Positions 1-8,737 of a stretch of DNA of 64,000 nt are shown one piece after another; position 1 is the first letter of the stretch, and each line of letters opens with the position of its first letter. The translations under genes and the position numbers were made by a program. Under the pieces are notes generated by a model, which saw nothing but the letters and a program-made list of their open reading frames with translations, did no database searches and was not told where the DNA came from. The stretch covers positions 276,501-340,500 of the forward strand of contig JAURUC010000001.1 in the NCBI GenBank assembly GCA_030803735.1, in the 5' to 3' direction. Source of the stretch: Actinopolyspora lacussalsi. GTDB lineage: Bacteria > Actinomycetota > Actinomycetes > Mycobacteriales > Pseudonocardiaceae.

Positions 1-1
1 C

Positions 2-1567
2 GGGGTCGACTCCGGGGACGGTGGCAGTCCCACCACCGCGAAGTTCCACGTTTCGTGGCAGTTCGGCTCCGACCGGGTCTGGAACTACGACGGTGAACTC
101 GAGCTGCGCGAGAGCGACGACTCCTGGAAGGTCCACTGGCGGCCCTCCGTGGTGCATCCCGAGCTCGGTTCGGGGCAGAGCCTGCGCTACCAGCTGGATC
201 CCGCCACTCCCGCGCCGGTCCTGGGGCGAGACGGTACCCGTCTGATGGGGCCCCAACGACTGATCCGCGTCACCGTGGTGCGCAAGGAGGTGGACAACCT
301 CTCCGAGGTAGCCGGGTCACTGGCGCGGGGTCTGGAACCGGTGGCACCCACGGTCACCGCGCGGGGAATAGTCGAGGGCGCCAAGGACACCCCCGAGAAC
401 CAGGCCTACACCGTGGTCACACTGCGCCTGTCCGACTACCGGCGGGTTAAGTCCGCGATATACGAGTTACCAGGCGTCCGGTTCCCGGACAGGACCGCCC
501 TGGTGGCCTCGGAACAGGGCTACGCCTCCCAGGTGCTGCCCGCCATCTCCGAGAGCAGGAAGGACCGGTTGAACGGCAGCGACGGCTGGCGCGTCTTCAC
601 GGCGAACTCCTCCGGCGCGGAGCTGAAAACGCTGCACCGGGCCGAACCCGAGCCTACCGAGGCGCTCCGGACCACACTCAGCGACAAGGTGCAGCGTGCC
701 GCCGAGAACGCGGTCGACCCGATCGACAAGCCCGCCATGATCGTGGCGATGCGCCCCTCCAGCGGCGGGGTGCTGGCGGTCGCGCAGAACGAGTCCGCCG
801 ACGACAAGGGCGCACTGGCGCTGACGGGGCAGTACCCGCCGGGGTCCACCTTCAAGATGGCGACCGCTCTGGCGACTCTCGAAGCCGGCGAGGCCGACAT
901 CGGGACGAAGCTCGGTTGTCCCGCGGAGCGGACCTTCAACGGCAAGACACTGCCCAACGCGCATCATTTCGACCTCGGCCGCGTGACCATGAAGAAGGCC
1001 TTCGCCGAGTCCTGCAACACCACCTTCGCCGGACTGGCCTCCCGGTTGCCCGCCTCGGCGTTGCCGACGGCCGCCGAGAAACTGGGAATCGGCGCCGACT
1101 TCGCGATCCCCGGCATGACCACCCTGACGGGAGAAGTGCCCTCCTCCGAGGAGGAGGTGACGCGTGCGGTCAACGGCATCGGCCAGGGCAAGGTGCTCAC
1201 CAGCCCGTTCGGGATGGCGCTGGCCAGCGCCTCGGTGGCCCACGGCTCCATGCCCACTCCCAAACTGCTCGAATCAGCCGAGACGCGAGTGAACGAGCAG
1301 GCGAAACGCGCCCCCTCCGAGCAGGCGTTGCGGAAACTCCGCGAGATGATGCGGGAGGTCGTGCGTTCCGGGACCGCCACCGAGTTGTCCGGCCTCGGCG
1401 AGGTGGCGGGTAAGACGGGGACCGCACAGTTCGGCGACGGCAGTCGGGCGCACGGTTGGTTCACCGGGTACCGGGGGGATCTGTCGTTCGCGGTGCTGGT
1501 GACCGACGCCGGGACCTCGGAGCGGGCGGTTCGGGTCTCGAAGAAGTTTCTCGACGGGGTCGGCTGA
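2..1567 (+). CDS. Penicillin-binding protein, transpeptidase (5' end outside window)
   Basis: The reading frame is open from base 2, so the start, and any signal or lipobox, lies outside the window. The visible N-terminal part resembles the NTF2-like MecA_N domain that precedes the transpeptidase domain in class B penicillin-binding proteins. All three active-site motifs are present: STFK (nucleophile serine codon 845-847), SCN (1010-1018) and KTGT (from 1412). The protein would act outside the membrane, cross-linking peptidoglycan stem peptides. The neighbours (PIN-domain gene, then map) match the surroundings of the M. tuberculosis penicillin-binding lipoprotein Rv2864c, so this is probably its orthologue. 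The family is clear; lipoprotein status cannot be judged here. Confidence 0.93.
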   Translation, partial: GVDSGDGGSPTTAKFHVSWQFGSDRVWNYDGELELRESDDSWKVHWRPSVVHPELGSGQSLRYQLDPATPAPVLGRDGTRLMGPQRLIRVTVVRKEVDNLSEVAGSLARGLEPVAPTVTARGIVEGAKDTPENQAYTVVTLRLSDYRRVKSAIYELPGVRFPDRTALVASEQGYASQVLPAISESRKDRLNGSDGWRVFTANSSGAELKTLHRAEPEPTEALRTTLSDKVQRAAENAVDPIDKPAMIVAMRPSSGGVLAVAQNESADDKGALALTGQYPPGSTFKMATALATLEAGEADIGTKLGCPAERTFNGKTLPNAHHFDLGRVTMKKAFAESCNTTFAGLASRLPASALPTAAEKLGIGADFAIPGMTTLTGEVPSSEEEVTRAVNGIGQGKVLTSPFGMALASASVAHGSMPTPKLLESAETRVNEQAKRAPSEQALRKLREMMREVVRSGTATELSGLGEVAGKTGTAQFGDGSRAHGWFTGYRGDLSFAVLVTDAGTSERAVRVSKKFLDGVG

Positions 1568-1640
1568 TCCCGGTGTGTTAGGTTGTCGCGCACCGTGCCG
1601 TTCCGGGTGCGGTGCGAGATCACCGTGGACGGGAGTGGAT

Positions 1641-2051
1641 GTGATCTACTTCGATTCTTCGGCCCTGCAGAAACTGATCGCCGCGGAACCGGAGAGCAAC
1701 GCGCTCAGCGTGTGGATCCGGAGCAACTGGGAACAGCCACGTGCCACCAGTGCGGTCTCCAGGGTCGACATACTCCGTAGCTTTCGTACGGCGGGTCCCG
1801 CGGCCGAGGACCTTGCCTCGATCGTGGTGTCGAAGATCGAACAACTACCCGTCGGGCAGGACGTGCTCGACACCGCGAGCGGATTCGACTCGCCGCTGAG
1901 TTCCACGGAGGCCATTCAACTGGCCTCCGCCTGTCAGGCGCGGGACGGACTGCACGCGTTCGTCTCCTACGACCCGGTGATGCTGCGTGCCGCCGAACGC
2001 GTCGGCCTGGTGACCGTTTCGCCGGGCAACGACGCACCCGGTATGACGTGA
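1641..2051 (+). CDS. PIN-domain protein, VapC-like, without a visible antitoxin
   Basis: A 136-residue protein beginning MIYFDSSAL, the usual opening of VapC-type PIN ribonucleases. The GTG at 1641 is chosen because GGGAG lies five bases upstream and the first PIN strand starts there; GTG at 1635 is the alternative. The first acidic residue (Asp5) and a late Asp (SYDPV) are present, but the position usually Glu reads Asp (RVDILR) and the usual Asp of the DAIHLA motif reads Glu (TEAIQLA). Only 73 bases separate it from the upstream gene, so there is no room for an antitoxin, and none follows before map. Rv2863 (vapC23) sits at the same place in M. tuberculosis. It may be an active RNase, a weakened one, or a domesticated PIN protein. 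Confidence 0.8.
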   Translation: MIYFDSSALQKLIAAEPESNALSVWIRSNWEQPRATSAVSRVDILRSFRTAGPAAEDLASIVVSKIEQLPVGQDVLDTASGFDSPLSSTEAIQLASACQARDGLHAFVSYDPVMLRAAERVGLVTVSPGNDAPGMT

Positions 2052-2157
2052 CGGGTCGGGCGGAGTCGTCCTTTCCGCTTTCGGCGCGGCGCTGTGTGGT
2101 TGGTCATTTCGGGGCCACGTGCTCGACTGCGGGCGGTTTCGCGTGGTGCCGACGTTC

Positions 2158-2169
2158 TAGAGTGAGGAC
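2158..2169 (+). promoter_or_regulatory. Probable -10 element for leaderless map mRNA
   Basis: TAGAGT (2158-2163) fits the actinobacterial TANNNT -10 form and ends six bases before the map ATG, so transcription probably starts at the A of the start codon. The GAGG at 2164-2167 is too close to the start for a normal ribosome binding site. Confidence 0.45.
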
Positions 2170-3027
2170 ATGCCCGTACGAAGCCCGCTGCAACCAGGAC
2201 AGCAAACCCCCCGCCGTCCGGTGCCGTCCGGTATCGAGCGTCCCGAGTACGTCGACAAACCGGCACCGCGGCGCAATACCGATCCCGACGTGCAGCCTCC
2301 CGAAGTGATCGATGCCATGCGTGTCGCGGGCAAGCTCGCGGCCCAGGCGCTGGAGGAGGCGGGCAAGGCGATCCGTCCCGGTGTGACCACCGACGACGTC
2401 GACGCCGTGGTGCACGAGTTCTTCGTCGACAACGGGGTCTACCCGTCCACCCTCGGTTACCGCGGGTTTCCGAAGTCGTGCTGCACCTCGTTGAACGAGG
2501 TGATCTGCCACGGGATACCCGATTCCACGGTGATCGAGGACGGGGACATCGTCAACGTCGACGTGACCGGATACATCGGCGGTGTGCACGGTGACAACAA
2601 CGCGACGTTCCTCGCGGGCGAGGTCTCCGAACAGGCCCGGTTGCTCGTGGAACGCACCCACGAGGCCACGATGCGCGCGATCCGTGCGGCGCAGCCGGGG
2701 CGGCAGCTGAACGTGATCGGACGAGTCATCGAGTCCTACGCCAAGCGTTTCGGCTACGGAGTCGTGCGGGACTTCACCGGACACGGCATCGGTCGCTCGT
2801 TCCACAGCGGCCTCGTGGTGCTGCACTACGACGAACCATCGGTACAGACGGTTATCGAACCCGGCATGACGTTCACCATCGAACCGATGATCACGCTCGG
2901 GACTCACGAGTACGACGTCTGGGACGACGGCTGGACGGTTACGACCAGTGACAAGAGCTGGACCGCGCAGTTCGAGCACACCATTCTGATCACCGAGGAC
3001 GGCAACGAGATCCTCACGCGTCCCTGA
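2170..3027 (+). CDS. map: Methionine aminopeptidase, type I
   Basis: 285 residues. It removes the N-terminal methionine from nascent proteins in the cytoplasm using a dinuclear metal centre. All five metal ligands of the pita-bread fold are present with the spacing seen in E. coli MetAP: Asp131, Asp142, His205, Glu238 and Glu269. An extension of about 40 residues rich in proline and arginine precedes the catalytic domain, typical of the longer actinobacterial type Ic enzymes (mycobacterial MapB). The ATG at 2170 begins this extension and has a leaderless-type -10 just upstream. cobQ follows in the same direction. Confidence 0.96.
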   Translation: MPVRSPLQPGQQTPRRPVPSGIERPEYVDKPAPRRNTDPDVQPPEVIDAMRVAGKLAAQALEEAGKAIRPGVTTDDVDAVVHEFFVDNGVYPSTLGYRGFPKSCCTSLNEVICHGIPDSTVIEDGDIVNVDVTGYIGGVHGDNNATFLAGEVSEQARLLVERTHEATMRAIRAAQPGRQLNVIGRVIESYAKRFGYGVVRDFTGHGIGRSFHSGLVVLHYDEPSVQTVIEPGMTFTIEPMITLGTHEYDVWDDGWTVTTSDKSWTAQFEHTILITEDGNEILTRP

Positions 3028-3164
3028 GCGCTCCGGAAGGAACGCGGATGCCCGGCCGGGGCGCGCTCACGTTGGGCACGCCCCCCGTGTCGCTCGATGG
3101 CACGGGGTGTGAGCGAGGGCACTTCCACGTGGTGGGTGGGCCTGCGAGGACGTGGCCGTGGTGT

Positions 3165-4700
3165 ATGAAATCCGACGTGAATTCACTGCTGGTTGCCGGG
3201 ACGACCTCCGACGCGGGCAAGAGCGTGCTCGTGGCCGCGCTCTGCCGTTGGTTGTCGCGTCGCGGTGCCCGGGTGGCGCCCTTCAAGGCGCAGAACATGT
3301 CCAACAACTCCGTCGTCACCACCTCGGGCGGCGAGATCGGACGTGCGCAGGCAGTACAGGCTATGGCCGCCGGTGTCGAATCCGACGTCCGGTTCAATCC
3401 GGTGCTGCTGAAGCCGGGCAGTGATCGCACTTCCCAGGTCGTGGTGCTGGGGCGGGTGGCCGGGGAGGCCACCGCGCTGTCCTATCGCGAGCGCAAGGCC
3501 GAGCTGCTGCACACGGTTACCGCTACGCTTTCCGAACTGCGCTCCGAGTACGACTACGTGATCTGTGAGGGGGCCGGCTCACCGGCCGAGATCAACCTGC
3601 GTGCCCAGGACATCGCCAACATGGGACTCGCTCGTGCCGCCGAGCTGCCCGTGCTGGTGGTCGGCGACATCGACCGGGGTGGGGTGTTCGCGCAGCTGTT
3701 CGGCACGCTCGCGCTGCTGGATCCGGCCGACCAGGCGCTCGTTTCCGGGTTCGTGGTCAACAAGTTCCGCGGTGAACCCGAGCTGCTCACCCCGGGGTTG
3801 CGGGAGCTCGGCGAACTCACTGGTCGAACCGTGCACGGTGTGCTGCCGTGGTCGGAGGAGCTCTGGCTGGACGCGGAGGACTCGCTGTCGTACGTGGCTG
3901 ACGGTGTGGTCGGTCGCCCCGCCCCACCGGTGGGCGAGCAGTGGTTGCGCGTGGCCGTGCCGCGACTGCCGCGCGTGTCCAATGCCACCGACGTCGAGGC
4001 GCTGGCGGCCGAGCCCGGTGTCTCGGTGCGGTTCGTGACGGAGCCCTCCCGGATCGCGGACGCCGATCTGGTGGTGCTTCCCGGCTCCAAGTCCACGGTC
4101 GCCGATCTCGACTGGCTCCGACGAACCGGACTGGCCGAGGCGGTTCTCGAACACGCCGCCGCGGGCCTGCCGGTGCTGGGGATCTGCGGTGGGTTCCAGA
4201 TGCTGGGGAAGCGGATCGTCGATCACGTCGAGTCCGGTGCGGAGATCGACGCTCTCGGACTGCTGGACATGGAGATAGCGTTCGAGACGGCCAAGACGTT
4301 GGGCAATCCCACCGGCATCGCGCTGCGGCAGCCGGTCTCCGGTTACGAGATTCACCACGGCAGGGTGCGGCGCCCTCCCGAGACCGATCCGCTGGTTCTG
4401 CTCCCCGACGGTAACGGGGAAGGAGCGCTGCACGGCTCCGTCGCGGGCACGCACTGGCACGGCTTGTTCGAGAACGACGCGTTCCGCCGCGACTTCCTGG
4501 AACGCGCCGCCCGGATCGCCGGAAGGACGGGTTTCCGCGTCGCCGCGGACACCTCGTTCGCAGAGCTGCGCCGTGGTCAGCTGGACCTGCTCGGGGACAT
4601 GGTGGAGCACCACCTGGACACCGACACGTTGCTTCGGCTGCTCGACCGTGGTGTCCCCGCCGGTCTACCGCGCGTCTCCAGCGGTCTGGTCTCGCCCTGA
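3165..4700 (+). CDS. cobQ: Adenosylcobyric acid synthase (glutamine-hydrolysing)
   Basis: About 511 residues, normal for CobQ/CbiP. It amidates four peripheral carboxylates of adenosylcobyrinic acid a,c-diamide using glutamine and ATP. The N-terminal dethiobiotin-synthetase-like domain opens with GTTSDAGKS and carries the family signature around [13 protein letters not shown]; the C-terminal class I glutamine amidotransferase-like domain has its cysteine in [10 protein letters not shown]. Starts are ATG 3165 or GTG 3177; GAGGA at 3146-3150 is rather far from both, and the family normally begins just ahead of LLVAGTTSD. It lies about 27 kb from the main cobalamin genes, beside map, and no cobalamin riboswitch is visible in front of it. 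Confidence 0.95.
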   Translation: MKSDVNSLLVAGTTSDAGKSVLVAALCRWLSRRGARVAPFKAQNMSNNSVVTTSGGEIGRAQAVQAMAAGVESDVRFNPVLLKPGSDRTSQVVVLGRVAGEATALSYRERKAELLHTVTATLSELRSEYDYVICEGAGSPAEINLRAQDIANMGLARAAELPVLVVGDIDRGGVFAQLFGTLALLDPADQALVSGFVVNKFRGEPELLTPGLRELGELTGRTVHGVLPWSEELWLDAEDSLSYVADGVVGRPAPPVGEQWLRVAVPRLPRVSNATDVEALAAEPGVSVRFVTEPSRIADADLVVLPGSKSTVADLDWLRRTGLAEAVLEHAAAGLPVLGICGGFQMLGKRIVDHVESGAEIDALGLLDMEIAFETAKTLGNPTGIALRQPVSGYEIHHGRVRRPPETDPLVLLPDGNGEGALHGSVAGTHWHGLFENDAFRRDFLERAARIAGRTGFRVAADTSFAELRRGQLDLLGDMVEHHLDTDTLLRLLDRGVPAGLPRVSSGLVSP

Positions 4701-4740
4701 CCGGGTGCGTTCCCGGTGTTGATGACCTCCGCGTTGTTTT

Positions 4741-5436
4741 TCAGGCGGTGTCGTGCTCCTCCCCCGAGGTGAACTCGGCGAGTAGTTCGTCGAGGAAGCC
4801 GCCCGCCTCGGCCGCGGCCCGTTCGGGATGACCGTCGCGTACGGCTTCGAGCAGTTCGGTGTGGGAGACGTCGCGTTCCGGAGGGACCTCGGGGTCGAAG
4901 GTGGTGGCCACGCTGGAGAGCACCGCTTCGCTGATGCCCTGGTAGAGCTGGATCAGCACCGGGTTGTGCGAGGCCTCCACCAGCCGCAGGTGGAAGCGGC
5001 TGTCGGTGTGCACGACCCGCTCCGAGTCGCGTTCGGCGAGGGCGGTGTCCCGTTCCCGCAGCGCGATCTCCAGATCAGCGACGTCGGCTTCGGTCCGGGC
5101 GTTCGCCGCCAACCGGGCGCTTTCCACTTCCAGGGCGCGCCGTACCTCCAGAACCTGCCGGAGTTCGGTGTCGCACAACCGGCTGACGGCTCCCGACAGC
5201 TCGCTCGTGGCGCGTACGAACGTGCCGTCTCCCTGCCGGACCTCCAGCAGGCCCGCGTGAGCCAGGGCCCGCACCGCTTCGCGGACCGTGTTGCGCCCGA
5301 CGCCGAGCGCGTTGACGAGTTCCGCCTCCGGTGGGATCCGTTGCCCGAGAGGCCACTCGCCTGATGCGACTAACTCACGCATCTGGGCGATGACCTGGTC
5401 CACCAAACCGGTCCTCGTTGTCGTGACCAAGGGCAC
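4741..5436 (-). CDS. GntR-family transcriptional regulator, FadR/FCD subfamily
   Basis: 231 residues. An N-terminal GntR winged helix (about residues 8-72; PPEAELVNALGVGRNTVREA is the recognition region) is followed by an all-helical FCD ligand domain with candidate metal-binding Asp/His residues (DSRFHLRLVEASHN and DVSHTELL). The GTG at 5436 is supported by AAAGGA seven bases upstream on the minus strand. It is divergent from the MFS exporter gene, 49 bases apart, and the inverted repeat between them is the natural operator candidate, so it probably controls the exporter and itself in response to a small acid. The ligand is unknown. Confidence 0.9.
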   Translation of the reverse strand: MPLVTTTRTGLVDQVIAQMRELVASGEWPLGQRIPPEAELVNALGVGRNTVREAVRALAHAGLLEVRQGDGTFVRATSELSGAVSRLCDTELRQVLEVRRALEVESARLAANARTEADVADLEIALRERDTALAERDSERVVHTDSRFHLRLVEASHNPVLIQLYQGISEAVLSSVATTFDPEVPPERDVSHTELLEAVRDGHPERAAAEAGGFLDELLAEFTSGEEHDTA

Positions 5437-5453
5437 AGCGAGGTCCTTTCATC

Positions 5454-5481
5454 CAAACATCCTACGTTTGCGATACTAGTA
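5454..5481. promoter_or_regulatory. Divergent promoter/operator between GntR regulator and MFS gene
   Basis: CAAAC (5454-5458) and GTTTG (5466-5470) form an inverted repeat with a seven-base spacer, followed by the palindrome TACTAGTA (5474-5481). FCD-type regulators bind short inverted repeats of this kind. GATACT (5472-5477) lies eight bases before the MFS ATG and may be the -10 of a leaderless mRNA, in which case a bound repressor would cover the promoter. Confidence 0.4.
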
Positions 5482-5485
5482 CGCG

Positions 5486-6802
5486 ATGTCTTCCGAGTCG
5501 CGTACCGAAACCGTTCCCGATCGGTTGATCGTCCAGGATGCCAGTTCCGGGGCGGACGAGGCCCGGAATGATACGAGTTCGCAAGCCAACGAAAGTACCC
5601 CCGAGATCAACGGCCTTCCCGACCGGAACGCGGCCGCGGGTGGTGGGCTGCTGCTGCTCGGGGTCGCGCTCGCCGCGGCGAACATGCGCCCCGCGGTGAC
5701 CAGCCTCTCCTCGATACTCGGCGGGGTACGTGACGCGCTCGGTGCCAGTACCGTCTGGGCCAGCGCGCTCACCTCGGTGCCGACGCTGTGCTTCGGGGCG
5801 GCGGGCATAGCCGCACCGCTGTTGGCGCGTCGCTGGGGGAGGCGGGGCGTCGTCGGTGTCGCCCTGGGCGTGCTGACCACGGCGATGCTGCTGCGAGTTG
5901 TGGGGGGCACGATCACCGTCCTCGCAGGCACCGTGGTCGCCTGCGCCGCTATCGCGATGTGCAACGTCCTCATCCCGGTGGTGGTCAAGGAGTCGTTCCC
6001 CACGCGGGTGGGGATGGCCACCGGCCTCTACACCACCGCGATGGCCGCGGGCGGCTCCGTGGGGTCCGCCTTCACTCCCTGGTTACGTGCCGAGCTGGGT
6101 GGTTGGCGCCTGGCACTGGCCACTTGGGCGGTGCTGGCCCTGGCCGCCTTCGTCGTCTGGAACTCGGCGGGCAGTGGTCGCGCTCCCGATTCGGGAGCGG
6201 CGGCCCGGCAGCGAGCTGAGTCGACGGCGGAGGGGGGATCGTTGCTGCGCAGCCCGCTGGCCTGGTCGGTTACCGGTTATTTCGCGATGCAGTCGCTGGT
6301 GGCCTACGTGGTCATGGGCTGGCTTCCCGAGGTGTTCAAATCCGCGGGTGCCGGTGCCGGTGCCGCCGGAGGGCTGCTGGGCCTGGTGCTGCTGATCGGT
6401 GTTCCGATCAGCATGGTGCTGCCACCCCTGGTCACGAGGACCAACGGTCAGTCGGTCTGGACGGTCTGCCTGGCGGCCACGGCCATCAGCGGCTTCCTGG
6501 GGGTGCTGTTCGCTCCGATGAGCGCGCCGCTGCTCTGGGCGCTGTTGATCGGTGTGGGAATGAGCGCGTTCCCGCTGGCACTGGTGCTCATATCGCTGCG
6601 CACCAGCAGTGCGGCCGACACGGGCAGGCTGTCCGGAATGGCGCAGAGCATCGGTTACCTGATCGCCTCCACCGGCCCCTTCCTGTTCGGAATGCTGCAC
6701 GACGTCACCGCGAGCTGGTCGGCGTCGCTGGTGGTGTTGATAGGGGTGCTCACGGCGCAGGCCGTCCTCGGTGCGTTCGCCGGGCGTCCCCGCACCCTCT
6801 GA
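5486..6802 (+). CDS. MFS transporter, CynX/NimT-like
   Basis: 438 residues. A polar cytoplasmic N-terminus of roughly 50 residues is followed by about twelve hydrophobic segments. The first segment runs into ANMRPAVTSL, close to the motif found at this point in the CynX/NimT (cyanate, nitroimidazole, small acid) branch of the major facilitator superfamily. The ATG at 5486 has no Shine-Dalgarno sequence. It is divergent from an FCD-type regulator that probably senses its substrate. The substrate cannot be inferred from sequence. Confidence 0.88.
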   Translation: MSSESRTETVPDRLIVQDASSGADEARNDTSSQANESTPEINGLPDRNAAAGGGLLLLGVALAAANMRPAVTSLSSILGGVRDALGASTVWASALTSVPTLCFGAAGIAAPLLARRWGRRGVVGVALGVLTTAMLLRVVGGTITVLAGTVVACAAIAMCNVLIPVVVKESFPTRVGMATGLYTTAMAAGGSVGSAFTPWLRAELGGWRLALATWAVLALAAFVVWNSAGSGRAPDSGAAARQRAESTAEGGSLLRSPLAWSVTGYFAMQSLVAYVVMGWLPEVFKSAGAGAGAAGGLLGLVLLIGVPISMVLPPLVTRTNGQSVWTVCLAATAISGFLGVLFAPMSAPLLWALLIGVGMSAFPLALVLISLRTSSAADTGRLSGMAQSIGYLIASTGPFLFGMLHDVTASWSASLVVLIGVLTAQAVLGAFAGRPRTL

Positions 6803-6887
6803 TCCGGTTCCCGTCCGGGATTCCCGTTGTGAACGGTCCGGGGTCTCCGGCGGGAACGGGTGCGGGAACCGTTCGAGCAGTGGAAGC

Positions 6888-6929
6888 GGATCGGCCCGGT
6901 GAGCACCGCGGTGCTCACCGGGCCGATCC
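6888..6929. terminator. 42-bp perfect palindrome, bidirectional terminator
   Basis: Bases 6888-6908 are exactly complementary to 6909-6929, giving an uninterrupted 21-bp stem when transcribed from either strand. It stands between the ends of two convergent genes (MFS exporter and mtr). There is no T-run, as is common for actinomycete terminators. Confidence 0.75.
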
Positions 6930-6953
6930 TTGCCCGCTCTCGTGTCCGCCCGG

Positions 6954-8360
6954 TCAGTCCAGGGGCAGGCCGAGCAGCGCGTTCTCCACCAGCTCGGGCA
7001 TAGCGGGGTGGATCCAGTACTGGCCGCGAGCCATGGAACGCGCGTCGATGCCGAACTCCATGGCCTGAATGAGCGGTTGGATCACGGTGGGTGCCTGCGG
7101 CCCGATGATGTGTGCGCCGAGCAGCTTCCCGGTCGCGGGGTCGGCGAGCAGTTTGGCGAAGCCGGTGGTGTCCTCCATCGCCCATCCGTAGGCGATACCG
7201 CCGTAGTCCTGTGTGGCGGTGACGTAGCGGATGCCGTGCTCGGCGGCCCGCTGCTCGGTGAGTCCCACCGAGGCGATCTGTGGTTCGGAGAACACCGCGT
7301 GCGGGACGAAGCGGTGATCCGACTCGATCGGTGTGTCCGGGTGCAGCAGATTGTGCTGTACCACCCGCTCCTCGTGGTTGGCGACGTGCTTGAGTTCGTA
7401 CTCGCTGCTGACGTCGCCCAGCGCCCACACCCCCTCGACGGTGGTGCGCTGCGTGCTGTCCACTTTGACTTTTCCGTCCTCGGCGGTCTCGATTCCCGCC
7501 GCGGCGGTGTCGAGCAGGTCCGAGTTGGGGCGACGCCCCGTGGCCACCAGCAGCGTCCGTGCTTCGAGGGTCTCGGCCCCTTCCGGACCGTCCAGCCGGA
7601 GCCGCACACCCTCCTCGGAACCGCTCACCTCGATCTCGCGCCGGTTCAACCGCAGGTCCCACTGCCGTGCGGCCAGCTCGGTGAACCGTGCCGAGATGTC
7701 GTCGTCCTCGCCACGCAGCACCCGTCCGGAACGGCCGACCATGGTCACGCGCACGCCCAGCGCGGAGAAGATGTGCGCGAACTCCGCCCCGATGAAACCC
7801 GTGCCCATGATGATCATGCTTTCCGGAAGGCTTTCCAGACGCATCACACTGTCACTGGTGTGGTACTCGACGTCCTCGATGCCCGGGACCTCCGGGATCA
7901 CCGGGCGGCCTCCCGCGGCGATCACCACCCGGTCGGCGCTGATCGTGGTCGGCCCTTCGGCCGTCTCCACCCGGAGCTCCCGTGCCGCGGTGAACCGTGC
8001 GGTGCCCTCGTAAAGCGTCACGTTGGGGTTCTCGTCCCTGCGGAACCGCTTTCCGCTTTCGGCGATCGTGTCGATCCTGCCGAACACACGGTCCCTGATC
8101 TCGCGCCACCGCACCTCGTCGAGCCGTACTCCGACTCCCAGCCGTTCCCCGGCGGCCGGGGAGTTCGCGACATCGGCGGTGTGCACGAACATCTTCGTCG
8201 GTATGCACCCCACGTTCAGGCAGGTACCGCCGTAGGACGAGTCGCTTCCGACACCCTTCTCCACGACCGCGACATCCCAGTCGGCGAATCGTTCGTCGAG
8301 GATCGCGTTACCCGAACCGGTGCCGATGATGATCAGATCGAAGTGTCGCACGTGCCCCAT
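6954..8360 (-). CDS. mtr: Mycothione reductase
   Basis: 468 residues, FAD- and NAD(P)-dependent pyridine nucleotide-disulfide oxidoreductase. It reduces mycothiol disulfide and so maintains the main actinobacterial thiol. Visible are the FAD Rossmann motif (IIIGTGSGN), the redox pair in GGTCLNVGC (Cys47, Cys52), a second Rossmann fold (IIMGTGFIGAEFAH), the second FAD motif ending in ALGD, and the C-terminal dimerisation domain with the catalytic His-Glu in HPAMPEL. The start at 8360 gives MGHVRHFDLIIIGTGSGN, the expected N-terminus, with GGAAG upstream. mtr (Rv2855) occupies the same syntenic block in M. tuberculosis. Confidence 0.95.
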   Translation of the reverse strand: MGHVRHFDLIIIGTGSGNAILDERFADWDVAVVEKGVGSDSSYGGTCLNVGCIPTKMFVHTADVANSPAAGERLGVGVRLDEVRWREIRDRVFGRIDTIAESGKRFRRDENPNVTLYEGTARFTAARELRVETAEGPTTISADRVVIAAGGRPVIPEVPGIEDVEYHTSDSVMRLESLPESMIIMGTGFIGAEFAHIFSALGVRVTMVGRSGRVLRGEDDDISARFTELAARQWDLRLNRREIEVSGSEEGVRLRLDGPEGAETLEARTLLVATGRRPNSDLLDTAAAGIETAEDGKVKVDSTQRTTVEGVWALGDVSSEYELKHVANHEERVVQHNLLHPDTPIESDHRFVPHAVFSEPQIASVGLTEQRAAEHGIRYVTATQDYGGIAYGWAMEDTTGFAKLLADPATGKLLGAHIIGPQAPTVIQPLIQAMEFGIDARSMARGQYWIHPAMPELVENALLGLPLD

Positions 8361-8737
8361 CCCGTCTCTGCTTCCTTGCCGCCGCGTACAACCCGGGGTT
8401 CGTTCCGGAAATTCCTACGCGTCCGGTGGCCGCGCGACCACACGTCCCGTGGTGCGGAAGGGCCGACTGCTCCCTTCGGCAACGAGTTTTGTTTCCTTGA
8501 ACGGAAAATAGCTGATTGTTACGAGGTTGTTCTCCATCCGGAACATTCGGTGCGCTCGCATCGATCGCGCCGTGCGCAGCGAATATTCCGTGATCGCACG
8601 AGTGTGCTGGATGTAACGTGATATGAAAGATGCTCGAAAAACTGGGAGAACAGCAAGTCGAACATTCCCGTGAGGAAGGAATCCGCGGGGTTCCGCGGGC
8701 CGATGGGCCCGTGCGTTCGCGGTGAGTTGGAGTACGA
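8361..8737. other. Intergenic region upstream of the polysaccharide locus
   Basis: 377 bases between divergent genes. It contains a comparatively AT-rich stretch (about 8470-8660) and no convincing coding sequence. It should hold the promoters of mtr and of the sugar transferase gene; no specific operator was recognised. Confidence 0.5.

Noticed and set aside
6930..8621. Long open frame opposite mtr
   Set aside because: Antisense to a gene with intact catalytic motifs; composition rich in His/Arg/Asp as expected for a shadow frame.
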